Shown: positions 11,511-21,320 of the stretch, one piece after another
How positions within the stretch are numbered: the stretch's first letter is position 1
Layout: the number at the start of each line of letters is the position of its first letter
Assembly: GCA_026770575.1 (NCBI GenBank)
Contig: MU657191.1
Coordinates: forward strand, 201,852-265,851
Direction: 5' to 3'
DNA from: Pelagophyceae sp. CCMP2097
Lineage: Eukaryota > Sar > Pelagophyceae
DNA: 64,000 bases
Translations under genes and position numbers: made by a program
The notes under the pieces: generated by a model
Seen by the model: only the letters and a program-made list of their open reading frames with translations
Databases searched by the model: none
Told to the model about the DNA's origin: nothing

Positions 11511-12464
11511 ATGGTCTACGAGCCCCCAAAGGCGGGGTGCCTCTGCTGCCCCGACGGCGGCGTGGGGTGCTGCCATTGCTGCTACGACCGGCAGTGCTGG
11601 TTCCAGTCCGCCGCCGTCGGCTCTTCCTCCTTCTGCGTCGCATTAATTCTCTTTATCGTCGCGCTAAGCATCAGCAACGCCGCGTTTCTGGGCATCGTCC
11701 TCCTCCTCATCTGCCCGACGGCCATCGGCCTGGGCGTCAGCGGGTGCTGCTGCCTCGGCTTCTGCACGCCCGCGCTGGACGCGCGGCGCACCGGCGACGC
11801 CGAGGCCCCGCCGGCCCTCGTCGAGTTCGCCCAGGTCCACGCCCACACCTCGGCAGAGCAGTGGGCCCAGCCCATCCAGGGCTACGCGCAAGCCGTCGCC
11901 CAGCCCGGCGCCTGGCAGGGCGGCAATATGCAGCCCGGCGCGCAGCCGCCCATGCAGCACATGATCCAGGGCACCGTTATCCAGCCGCAGGGCTTCGCGC
12001 AGCCGCAGGGCAACTTCGTGCAACAGCTGGGGCCCGTGGTGCAGCAGCAACCGCAGATGCTCCAGAGCGCCGTCGTGCAGCCCGGCAACGGCTCGCCCGC
12101 GCGCGTGGCGCCCGACGTGTTTAGCGTCGAGGCGTTTGTCGACGCGGTGCAGCGCGCGGGCACGACGCGGAAGCGCGACGCGGCCAAGTTCGCGTTGGAG
12201 GGCCGCCCTCTGCCGCGGCGCGCGGACGAGGTGGCCGCGGCGCTGAACGCGTTTAGCCTGAGCTTTGAGATGCTGGACGTCGCAGACGGCCTCGCCGACG
12301 TCGTCCGCCTCGACGCCGAGACGGCGGCGCGCGTCGTGCAGAGCTTGGATGCGGCCAACGCGCGCGAGGAGGCCGCCGCGCGCCTGGCGAAGTACATGTC
12401 GCGCGACGAGAAGCTTCATCTGCTCAAGCTCATCCCACAGTACGGCGCGCGCCTCGGATTCTGA
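11511..12464 (+). CDS. Cys-rich two-TM protein with C-terminal helical (DUF4476-like) domain, paralogue A
   Basis: A 317-residue single-exon protein of unknown function. Residues 8-30 are Cys-rich (CLCCPDGG, CCHCCYD), followed by two close hydrophobic segments (about 38-60 and 63-88) and another Cys cluster GCCCLGFC, typical of palmitoylated membrane-surface proteins. A Gln/Pro/Gly-rich linker (about 120-200) leads to a helical C-terminal domain beginning VFSVEAFVDAV and containing ALNAFSLSFEMLDVADGLADVVRL, which resembles DUF4476. The same architecture recurs at 17797-19665, where an OTU protease is added. The duplication is local but interrupted by two unrelated genes. The start ATG corresponds to that of the paralogue by domain position. 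Confidence 0.72.
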   Translation: MVYEPPKAGCLCCPDGGVGCCHCCYDRQCWFQSAAVGSSSFCVALILFIVALSISNAAFLGIVLLLICPTAIGLGVSGCCCLGFCTPALDARRTGDAEAPPALVEFAQVHAHTSAEQWAQPIQGYAQAVAQPGAWQGGNMQPGAQPPMQHMIQGTVIQPQGFAQPQGNFVQQLGPVVQQQPQMLQSAVVQPGNGSPARVAPDVFSVEAFVDAVQRAGTTRKRDAAKFALEGRPLPRRADEVAAALNAFSLSFEMLDVADGLADVVRLDAETAARVVQSLDAANAREEAAARLAKYMSRDEKLHLLKLIPQYGARLGF

Positions 12465-12917
12465 CAAACTTTTAACTGCTCTCCAAACGCACTCGACAAC
12501 GCAAGCGCTCGCAAGGAGCGCCCGTAATGCACATGGCCGCGAACGAGTGGACCCTCCGGGGAGTCTTCATTCTCAGTCGAGGCGCTATCAAGAGAAGCAT
12601 GAAACACCCACTCTTCTTCTTCTATTATGCACTTCAAATGACCGTCGTTGGAATGGACCGTCGGCACGGCAGTCGGAGCGGCACGATGCGCGCACGCTGG
12701 TGAAGGATGCTTAAGTGAGCGACGCCAGTCGGAGGCACTTGTGGGGGTCGGTGAGGATCGTACGGGAGGAAGGGTTGTGGCGTCGTGGCGTCGTAGCGGC
12801 ATCTCCGACGTCGTGGCGGCATCTCTGCAAGAGGGGGCCTCGCCTTCTTGCGGGCTGCTCGATGTGGTTCGTTGCGCATGGCAACGACACGTCGGCACCA
12901 CACAGATCTTGCGCACT
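12465..12917. other. intergenic region between convergent genes
   Basis: No supported gene. Contains short imperfect repeats of a gtcgtggcggcatctc-type unit around 12780-12830. It lies between the stop codons of the Cys-rich membrane protein and the BTB-Kelch gene, so it is shared 3' flank. Confidence 0.5.
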
Positions 12918-14593
12918 TCAATGCCGGTGGCGCGTAGCTAGCGCGCTCCGCTGAGCATCGACGGCGAGCACCTCCGTCGTCGTCGATAAAGCGCCCCCGA
13001 GCACGAGGATCCGCGCGTCTTCTCCAGCAGCATCGAGTCGAGCGGCTGCGATGCCACTACGCCCAGCCTGTATGGTCGGCCCGGGCGAAAACTCCATCGT
13101 CGACACGTCGAGGAGCTCCGTCGAGGCAAATGACGCTTCTGATGCATCCAGCCCGCCGATGACGAGGACGCGCTGCGCGTCGACGGGCACGGCCGCGCAG
13201 AAGCAGCGTGCCGAGCCCATCGACGGCCCGGGCGCGAACGCCATGGTCCGGACGTCGAGGATCTCTGTTGTATTGAACCGCTCTGAATCCGATTCACCAC
13301 CAGCTACCATAACGCGGCCCTCGTCGAGCGCCACGGCCGCGCAGCCATTGCGCGGATTGGCCATGGCGGGCCCCGGCGCGAACGTCATCGTGTCCAGGCT
13401 AAGGATCTCCGTGGTCGACATGTCAGACTCGCCATCGTAACCGCCGACGACGAGGACCCTGAGAGCGTCGAGTGCAACATCAGCACACCAGGTTCGTGCC
13501 GACTGCAGGTCCGGCCCCGGCGTGACGGTGAGCGTCGAGAGGTGGAAGATCTTTGTCGAGTTTAAAGCTCCGTTATCGTCGTCCGCTCCACCCACCACCA
13601 GCACGCGGTCCGCGTCGATGAGGACGGCCGCACAGCCCTCTCGTCCCGCGATCAAGTTCGGCCCAGCCGTAAACGCCATCGTCTGCGCGTTGAGCAGCAA
13701 CGTCGTGCTTTAAGCAGACTCGTCCTCAACACCGCCAAACACGACGACGCGCCCGCCGGCGAGCACGGCAGCGCAATAAGAACGTACCGAGCCCATCGCC
13801 GGCCCAGGCTGGAACGTCGCGTCTTCGATCCAGAGCCGCGCGCCGAACACGGCCATCTCGAGGCCAAAGTAGTCGAGCTCCTTCATCATGGATTCTTGCG
13901 CGGCCTCGGCTAATGCGCGGACCGCCCTCTGCGTGTGCGAACCGTCAAGGTCGCGGAGTAAGTCAAGGATCAGTCGGAACCGCTCGCCGTCGCGGTCGAT
14001 GAAGATCGACCCGTCGTCGGGGTCGGACTGCAACATCGCGTCGCAGCGCCCGAACATGCGCCCGAGCATCGAGTCCTCGAACTTTGTAAGCACGGTCCTT
14101 GAAGTTTCGAGCCGCACGCCGCCGACGTTCAGCTTGACGACGTCGTCGGGCGGCAGCGCCGCTGCCCGCATGCGCGCCTTCTCGTCGTCCAACTCTGCGC
14201 GGTCGCGCTCGACGCCCGCGCGCATCTCCTCAAGCGCCGTTTCACCGCGCGCGAGCTTCTCCTCGACTTGCCGCATCATGGCCGCGCGGTCACCTTGGAG
14301 CGCCTGTTGGTCCTTTGCGAGCAGGGCCTACGACGGATTCCTCATGTCGAAAAACAGACGGGCGAGCTCGGGCTCTCAGAGGTGCACGTCGGGTTGCAAG
14401 TCAGGCAAGCCTGGTGGGAGCCGCCCCGTCTTCGGCTTCACTGATGCAAGACGCCGGTTCGGACCATCTCGGCATCAAAGGCCCGTTCGAGGGCGCCGAG
14501 CGCCGAGGCGTGCGCCGCGTGGGTGCGCTGGACGGTCGCGAGGGCGCCGAGCGCGCCGAGCGCGGCGGTGAAAGTGGTCGCGGGGGGCGCCAT
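12918..14593 (-). pseudogene. BTB/T1-Kelch protein gene interrupted by one in-frame TAA
   Basis: Likely a substrate adaptor or cytoskeletal Kelch protein. The main exon (14327-12918, opened by a cgtcgtag acceptor) encodes a coiled coil (ALLAKDQQALQGDR), a potassium-channel-T1-type BTB domain beginning VVKLNVGGVRLETSRTVL, and five to six Kelch-like repeats with RVLVVGG and TMTFAPGPAM motifs. A first exon probably starts at ATG 14593 (MAPPATTFTAALGALG); its donor is unresolved. In the first Kelch repeat the frame reads GGVEDESA, then TAA (13712-13710), then STTLLLNAQTMAF in the same frame. All other repeats have a hydrophobic or polar residue there. No intron explains the stop, so this is a recent nonsense allele, an assembly error or readthrough. 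The frame is otherwise intact, so decay is not advanced. Confidence 0.7.
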
Positions 14594-14815
14594 CGTCCTC
14601 GAGGGCCTTCAAGTTCAAGCGCCGGCCGTCGGTCGGACGGCGACGACGACGAGCAGGCTCCTCTAGATCTCTCCCGGTGAAATTTCCTATCGCGAGGACC
14701 CTGGTCTGTTTCTGGCGAAGGATTGGGCCGCGGCGGCGTCGGATCGGTTCGGATCTGCAGCGCGGCCGCCCCTGCGCCGCAGCGCCCTCTGCGCCGCAGC
14801 GCCGCGCGCCGCCCC
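14594..14815. promoter_or_regulatory. 222-bp divergent promoter, BTB-Kelch / PRMT7
   Basis: Start codons of the minus-strand BTB-Kelch gene and the plus-strand methyltransferase are 222 bp apart, so both promoters must lie here. An AT-richer island with tctagatctc and gaaatttcc sits near 14660-14690. No TATA box at a standard distance was identified. Confidence 0.45.
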
Positions 14816-17249
14816 ATGGAGTCGCGGCGTTGGGACGATGTGCTGCGCATCTCGCTGCCGGGCGAGGAGGAAGTCGCTCTGGTCGCCGAGCTCGATTCCA
14901 CGGGCGACCTCGCCTGGCGGCCGACCACCGACGAGGTCGGCGAGCATCTTCGGCGGAAGAGGTGGATCGTGGCCATGCTCAATGATTCGGCGCGCAACGC
15001 GGCCTACGCAGCGGCGCTCTCTGCGGCGGCGGCCGAGGCGCGCAACCGCGCGGCCGTCCACAGCGAGGGCGGCGGCGCCGTCGTGGCTTTAGACATTGGT
15101 GCGGGCACGGGCCTGCTCTCTTTGCTGGCGGCGCAGCATTGCGACCACGTGGTGGCACTGGAGATGGAGCCGGCCATGGTCAACATCGCGCGGCAAAACT
15201 TCGCCTCCCCCGGAGAGGTTGACGTCTCTGCGACGCGCGACGCGGCCGTCGCGGAGCGCATCACTCTAGTGAATGCGCACTCGACGGAGGTGGACCTTCC
15301 CTTCAAGGCGGCTTTAGTCATGTCGGAGATCGTGGACCACTTCCTAATCGGGGAAGGCATCATCCCGGCCGTCCGCGACGCGCTGCAGCGACTCGCGGCG
15401 CCAAACGCAGTCGTCGTTCCCTGCGCCGCGACGGTCTACTGCCGTCTCGCCCACGTCGAAGGCGCGCGCGGCGCAAGAAGACCGCAAACGGGCAGCGCCG
15501 TAAACTGGTACCGCAACGGACCCTGCAAAGCCGACGCAGCGCCGTGCGTACCCGCCTTCGAACAGTCCCGCCTTCGGAGGCGGAATGCAGGATCCCCGTG
15601 CGCGCGGCGGCGCTCGAGGGTTTGCGGTGGCTGTCTGACACCGTCACGGCCGTCGACTTGCGCTTCGACACGCTCGAAAGCCTGCCGCAACCCGGCGAAG
15701 TGCGCCGCGCGAACGTCTCCGTGCCGGCGACGGCAAACGGCACGGCAAACGTCGTCGTCTGGTGGTGGTCGCTTGAACTCTTCGACGGTACGTAATCCTC
15801 GAGTCGCCGGCTCGCTCTCCGGAGCTTGGGCGCACCTTCTTCTCCGAGCCTCGGCACACCCGCGCGACGGTGGACTTCAGGCATCCGCGTCTCAAACGCG
15901 CCCGGCGCGCCTTGGCAGGACCACTGGCTCCAAGTCTCGCAGCGCCTCGACGACATAGACTGCGTCGCCGGCGTGGCCGTCGACCTCGAGGTCCGCCACG
16001 ACGAGACGGCCATCACGTTTACGCGCGCTCCCGCAGCCGCGGGTGACGATGCAACGCTCTGCGGGTGCAGCTGGCACGTCTGGCCCACGCAGCAGCGCCG
16101 GGACGCGCTCCCCGGGCCGCGGGACCAGGCGGTGCTCGCGGCGCACCTCCTCGACCGACGGCGGCTGCCCGAGGCCGCGCGCGGCCGGCAACTCGCCGTT
16201 TTCGACGTCTGCGACGGCGGCGCGTGCGCCCTCGTCGCCGCCTGCAGTGAATCGGGCGTGTCGGCGGTCGCGGTTTCGGCCGACGGTCGCGACGCGCTGC
16301 TCGTGGCCCAGCTGGCGCGCGCCAACGGCGTCGGCGACCGCGTCGCCGTCGTCGCGGCATTGCCGCGAAGCAGGGCCGACCTCGTCGCGGCGCTCCGAGA
16401 CGCGGCGCTCGACGGCGATGAAGACGGCAACGACGAAGGAAGCGACGGGGGTCCTCCGCTGGCCGTCGTCATCTGCGGCGAGCCGTGGTACGTCGCGCTC
16501 GAGGGCCAGCCTATTTGGACGGCGCTGCGCTTCTGGCGCCGCGCGCGCGCCGTGCACGCGCTCCTAAGCGCCGGCGACGCCGCTATAGTCTCGCCCGGTG
16601 CGGCGCACGTCGAATGCGTGGTGGTTGCGTCGCCGCAGCTCCGCGCGGCGTACGCAAACGTCGCCGAAGACGTCTTATGCCACGGCCCCGCGCGGCGCGT
16701 CTGGCGCACCGCGCGCGAAAAGTACTTTGTCGCCTTTGACGGCGGCCTGGATACGCTCTACGATACGTCGCCGGCGACGGCCGACGCCGGTCCGCTGCGC
16801 CTCGCCACGTTCGACTTCCAAAACGACCCGGTGCGACCCGCGGTCCACTCGCGCGCCCCCTCGCCTGTCGACGCCGCCCCTGCGGCGCGACGACGGCGCC
16901 ACGCGTAGCCGCTGCGCATCGACGGCAGCGTCGTGCTGCGGCCGACGGGCCGAATCGACGCCGTAGCAGTCTCCGTGCGCTACGACGACGCCGCGCACCG
17001 GCCGTCGCTGGACCGCCTCGTCGCCATCGTCGACGAGGTGCGCCGCCGCTGTCGCCGCCGGAGCGCCGAGGGGGACGCGCGGGGCGCTCGGGAGCAGCGC
17101 CGCCGCGACGCGGCGCGCCGTAGGACGGCGCCGGGCCGCTCCTCTTCGCCTTCCACCTGGACCTGGTCACGGGCGAGGGGCGCTTCGAGCTGACGCCGTA
17201 CGTCGAGGAGGGCATCGTCGAAACGGGCACGAAGAGGCCACGCCTGTAA
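14816..17249 (+). CDS. PRMT7: protein arginine N-methyltransferase, PRMT7 type
   Basis: PRMT7 monomethylates arginines in histones and RNA-binding proteins and consists of two tandem AdoMet-methyltransferase modules. Five exons (14816-15543, 15591-15787, 15881-16830, 16909-17037, 17124-17249), all phase-consistent, give 709 residues, close to the 692 of human PRMT7. Module 1 has RRKRWIVAMLNDSARNAAY, the AdoMet loop VVALDIGAGTGLLS (about 89-102), LEMEPAM and the double-E loop SEIVDHFLIGEG. NVVVWWWSLELFD followed by APWQDHWLQ matches the end of PRMT7 module 1. Module 2 has a degraded AdoMet site (VFDVCDGGACAL), as usual. Introns have gtgcgt, gtacgt, gtgcga and gtgcgc donors and are 47-93 nt. 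The C-terminal exon ends LTPYVEEGIVETGTKRPRL. Confidence 0.85.
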
Positions 17250-17796
17250 CACGCCTTCCAACAAAGCTCGGTAACGACCGGCAGTCGCTCGCGGCGGCGC
17301 GTGCGTCGCTGCGCCGCGAGGCCGTTTGCCGACGACCGTGCTGCGAAGCCTGTGATCGCCGGGAGGACTGGGAGTGTTCACTCGCGGCGACTCGCCGCCC
17401 GGGATGAATATCGTCGGCGCACGCCCTCGGTGACATCAAGCTTGCAACGCCGCCTGGGAACTGAGCCACCGAGGAAACCACACGGCAGGTCCGCACAACG
17501 GTCGAGCAACCCATCGAGAAACTTGGGGAGGAAAAGGAGTCGACAGTTGTGAATTTCTGTGAAAATTGAACGTTTAGCCAGTAAGAATTGCTAATTTTGG
17601 TCTTATTTTCATGTAAACTCACTTAATTCGTAGTGCAACTCATGTTTTTCTCTCGTGATTTTGGAAAATATGTCATTACATGATTGCCCTCAACTTGAAT
17701 CCTAACACTTTTCTGAGGGTTGACTCGGCGCCGCTACGACGGAAGGAACGTCGAGAGTTCCGAGGCGGGACCGAGGTCTCGGGGCGCCGGGGGCGC
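17250..17796. other. intergenic region with AT-rich island
   Basis: No gene is supported. From about 17550 to 17710 the sequence drops to strongly AT-rich composition, in sharp contrast to its flanks. It sits just upstream of the OTU fusion gene and probably marks its promoter and the 3' flank of PRMT7. Confidence 0.5.
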
Positions 17797-19665
17797 ATGG
17801 CGGACGAGGAGGCGGGCTGCGTCTGCTGCCCCGGGAACCTCGGCTTCTTCAGAGGCGTTTGCTGCCCCGGTAACCCTTTCTTTAGAAGCGTCTGCTGCCC
17901 CGGTGACCCCGGCTTCTTCAGAGGCGTCTGCTGCCCCGGGAACCCCGGCTTCTTTTTTTACTGTCCCTGCTGCTTCGAGCGGTGGTGCTGGGTCTCTACG
18001 GCGACCGTCGGGTGGATTTTCTTCAGCTGCGCAGTGGGCTTCCTAATTGCCGCGCACACCCTCAGCAACAACACCTATCTCGTCACCACGCTCGGCCTCG
18101 TCGTCCCCGTCGCCTTCGTCCTCGCCCTGAGCGGCTGGTGCTGCCTTTGCTTCTGCAAGCTGCAGCGCGACGACGTCAAAGCGCCGCCGGCCACCGTCGA
18201 GTGCGCGCAGGTGCAGGCACACTCGTCTTGGGCCGAGCCGATCCAGGACTTCGCGCAGCCGCCCGCGTGGCAGCCCGCGTGGCAGGGCGCCATCACGCTG
18301 CAGCCCGGCGCGCAGCCGCCCGCGCCGCCCGCGCCGCAGCAGGCCCGGCCCGCGCTGCCCGCGCCGCCGCCGGGGCTCCAGGCCGCCGGCGCGTCGCCGC
18401 AGAAGCCCCGGGACGTCGGCAAGCGCTGGCTCGGCGGCAACTCGACGCGCATCGCGCCCGACGTGTTCAGCGTCGAGGCGTTTGTCGATTTGGTGCGGCG
18501 CGCGGGCAGGAAGCCGAGGCGCGACGCGGCGAGGGCGGCGCTCGAGGGCCGGCCGCCGCCGCGGCGCGCGGAGGACGTGGCCGCGGCCCTCAACGCGTTT
18601 AGCCTGAGCTTTGACGTGCTCGACATCGCAGACGGCATCGCTGACGTAATCCGCCTCGATGCCGAGACGGTGGCGCGAATCGTGCGGAGCCTCGACGCCG
18701 TGCGGTGTGACGCCGTGCGCAACGTCGACGCGCGCGAGGAGTGCGCCGCGCGCCTCGCCAGGGACATGGCGCCCGACGACAAGCTCCGCCTCGCCGGCCT
18801 CATCCCGGAGTACGCCGCACGCCTCGGCCTCGCCGGCTCGCAGCCGGCCGCCGACCGCAGCCAGCCGCAGCTGGCTCACTCGCACTCGCACAAGTTCGCA
18901 ACCTGGATCGTCAGCCTCCCCGCGGCGCCGATGGACGCGAGCGCGCAGTCGGCGAGCGGCGACGGCGCGCCGTGGGCCGGTGATTCGAGCGCGTCGTCGG
19001 CCGTCGGCTTCGCGGGTCCCGTCTCGCTGGAGCGCGCGCGGCTGCTGGAGCGCCTGCAGGACTTTGGGCTCGTGGAGCATTCCGTCGAAGGCGACGGCGC
19101 GTGCCAGTTCCGCGCTTTGGCGCACCAGCTCTTCGGCGACCAGGGTAAACACGCCGTCGTGCGCCACGCCGTCGTCCAGCAGCTCCGGTGCGCGCCGGAC
19201 ACTTATCAAAACTTTGTCCACGAAAACTTTGAGGCCTACGCGTTGAGGATGGCCCAGCCGCGCGAGTGGGGCGACCACGTCACGCTCCAGGCCACGGCGG
19301 ACGCGTACCGTATCAAGATTACCGTCGTCACGAGCTACGCCGAGCGCAGTTTTATCCGGGTCAAACCGACGCTATACGGCGACGCCGACGGGTGCGCCTC
19401 TCCCTCGCGACGGCATCCCTGCACTCGCGCCCGTAGGAACATATGGCTGGCGTTCTGGGCCGAGACGCACTACTCGAGCATCGAGCCGTCAAATGCGCCC
19501 GCGACGCCGCAGACGGCAAAGGCGCATCGCAGCCTGAGCCTGAGCGCCGGAATCAAAGCTGCCGAGGCCGCAGCCGCGGTCGCCGCAGCCGCGGTCGCCG
19601 CACCTGTGGTCGACGCAGCTGCGGTTGCCGCGCCGACCGAGTTCCACGAAGGGATCCTAGTCTAA
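17797..19665 (+). CDS. Cys-rich two-TM protein fused to OTU cysteine protease, paralogue B
   Basis: Paralogue of the gene at 11511 with a C-terminal OTU (ovarian tumour) deubiquitinase domain. Exons 17797-19391 and 19437-19665 give 607 residues; the 45-nt intron (gtgcgc...gtag) is a multiple of three with no stop, so read-through would add 15 residues. The N-terminus has four GVCCPGNPGFF-like repeats, then two hydrophobic segments, a Pro/Ala linker and the shared helical domain starting VFSVEAFVDLV. The OTU part starts near residue 420: catalytic DGACQFRAL with Cys436, and WAETHYSSIEP with His543. The tail is an Ala/Val repeat. It is predicted to remove ubiquitin from proteins at a membrane surface. 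The start was chosen by alignment with paralogue A rather than an in-frame ATG 117 nt upstream. Confidence 0.82.
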   Translation: MADEEAGCVCCPGNLGFFRGVCCPGNPFFRSVCCPGDPGFFRGVCCPGNPGFFFYCPCCFERWCWVSTATVGWIFFSCAVGFLIAAHTLSNNTYLVTTLGLVVPVAFVLALSGWCCLCFCKLQRDDVKAPPATVECAQVQAHSSWAEPIQDFAQPPAWQPAWQGAITLQPGAQPPAPPAPQQARPALPAPPPGLQAAGASPQKPRDVGKRWLGGNSTRIAPDVFSVEAFVDLVRRAGRKPRRDAARAALEGRPPPRRAEDVAAALNAFSLSFDVLDIADGIADVIRLDAETVARIVRSLDAVRCDAVRNVDAREECAARLARDMAPDDKLRLAGLIPEYAARLGLAGSQPAADRSQPQLAHSHSHKFATWIVSLPAAPMDASAQSASGDGAPWAGDSSASSAVGFAGPVSLERARLLERLQDFGLVEHSVEGDGACQFRALAHQLFGDQGKHAVVRHAVVQQLRCAPDTYQNFVHENFEAYALRMAQPREWGDHVTLQATADAYRIKITVVTSYAERSFIRVKPTLYGDADGCASPSRRHPCTRARRNIWLAFWAETHYSSIEPSNAPATPQTAKAHRSLSLSAGIKAAEAAAAVAAAAVAAPVVDAAAVAAPTEFHEGILV

Positions 19666-19957
19666 GTCACACCCTCCTGCCTCGCGCGTGCGTCGAGCCG
19701 ACTCGGCCAGCGAAAGGTCCTCCGAGGCTGCAGTCCGCGGGTGTCTGGGCAGTGCGGGGCTGCGCGGTGCCCGGGCTGCGACCGGGCAGTGGCTGGACAC
19801 CTGGGCGGTGCCGGCCGTGGGCCGGCCGTGGGAATGTTCCGGAGCCCTCCGGAGGGTCCCTAGTCGGCACGCATTTGCATTGTCCCCTACGAGGGTACAG
19901 CTTGTTCGAGTCGCGCGTCGCAGCGCAGTCGGCGCGAGTCGCCCGCGCGGCCGCCGG
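19666..19957. other. short intergenic region before RGS gene
   Basis: Lies between two genes on the same strand. GC-rich, with repeated gggcagtg- and gccggccgtggg-type direct repeats near 19745-19830. No gene is supported. Confidence 0.4.
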
Positions 19958-21078
19958 ATGGGCGCCGGGTCCTCTTCGGGTGCGGGCCCGGACGTGGTCG
20001 TGTTCACCGCGGCTTCGGCCATTGACGGCGCAGCGCCCGACGGAACGGCCCCGCGGGCGGGCCCGCCGGCGTCGTGGGCCGTGCACCCGCTGCAGCACCT
20101 CGTCCTCGGGGGCCTGCAGCAGCACGACGACTGGAACGCCAAGATCGAGCAGATTTTGCTCTCGAAGACGGAACAAAAGGTGTTCCAGGTCTTCTTACGG
20201 GTAAGCCCAGCGTCGGAGCACCGCGCACCACGACGCCGTCGAGAGACGAAGCGCACCATGACGCCGTCGAGAGGTCTCCTTGGAGTCCCTTTGGAGTCGC
20301 GTCGAGCGCTTTGAGCCGCTGCCGCAGGATGAGTTCTGCGACGAGATGCTTTCGTTTTGGCGCGCGGCGGACGTCTACCAGGCCCACGCCTGCAAGTTCG
20401 CCGCCGTGATGAAACAGTTTTCGGGCGAGCGCGCAAACGTGCAAAGGCTCGACGAGATGCGCCTCGCCAACCCGCACGTCATCAAGGTGCGTGCGCCCCG
20501 CTTTCGTTTCGTCGCGCGGCCCTGGATTGCGGCCCGCCGGGCGCTAGATTGCGACAATCGTCTTCGACCACTTCGTCTCGCCCTCTGGCCCAGAGGCGGT
20601 GACCTTTTCGGACAAGTTGATCCGCAAAATAAAAAAAGAGTTGAAGTCTGGCACGGTGACGACGGAGCTCTTCCTCGACGCGTCTCGCGAGGTCAAAAAG
20701 CTCCTCGCCACGGACAAGCTGCCGCGCTTCAAGCAGTGGGTCCTCACGGAAGCGGCGCTGCAGAAGATTGTGGCGAAATGCGGCGTCGACGGCGACACTG
20801 GCCTCCTCTGCCAAGACTCGGAAACCGAGTCGCAGTTGGCCGTACTCGAAGGCCTTTCAGAGGCCGACCCAAGCGGCTCCGACTTTGGCACGCCGACCGG
20901 CGCCGCCGCGTCTAGACGCGCCTCGTGGAAGGGCGGGCCCGCGCCCTCGGACTCGCGCCGCAACTCGGAGTGCATCGCAGAGCACTTGCCCCGCCAGTCC
21001 GACGACGACCGCGCTTTGAAGGCCGTCGTCCTCGGCATGGACGACGCGTTCATCACCGCGCTGCTCGAAGAAAGCTAA
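19958..21078 (+). CDS. RGS-domain protein, probably N-myristoylated
   Basis: Regulator of G-protein signalling: RGS domains accelerate GTP hydrolysis on G-alpha subunits at the plasma membrane. Three exons (19958-20200, 20274-20486, 20548-21078; phase 0 throughout) give 328 residues. The start MGAGSSSGAG fits an N-myristoylation site. The RGS domain (about 75-225) shows VFQVFLR, EMLSFWRAADVYQ, IVFDHFVSPSGPEAV and LFLDASREVKKLLATDKLPR, in the order of canonical helices; it carries an extended loop between the FW helix and the VFDHF helix. The C-terminal third is Ser-rich and likely disordered. The first intron contains a near-perfect direct repeat of a gacgccgtcgagag unit, so two acceptors compete; the second keeps the frame best. 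Confidence 0.75.
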
Positions 21079-21320
21079 GACCCCGCTGCGGTGCGCAGAC
21101 GGCGCCGCAGCCCCCCGTTTGCCAACTCCCGAGCCGCGCGACCCCGTTTGCTCATCCCCTGTCGTTTATAATCATACCCTGCCCCCCTGTGCGCCTCTCG
21201 CACGTCAAAGTTCATCGTGGTTACTGCTGCGTAAGTGGCGGCATGTGTTTTGGGGGTATACGTAGTTCAAAGTTGAGATTAATGGTAATCGGTGTCACCT
21301 TTCAAAGTTTCTAGGGATCC

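Noticed and set aside
17167..17622. 151-codon minus-strand frame spanning the PRMT7 3' end
   Set aside because: Overlaps the last PRMT7 exon antisense and has no domain or splice context.
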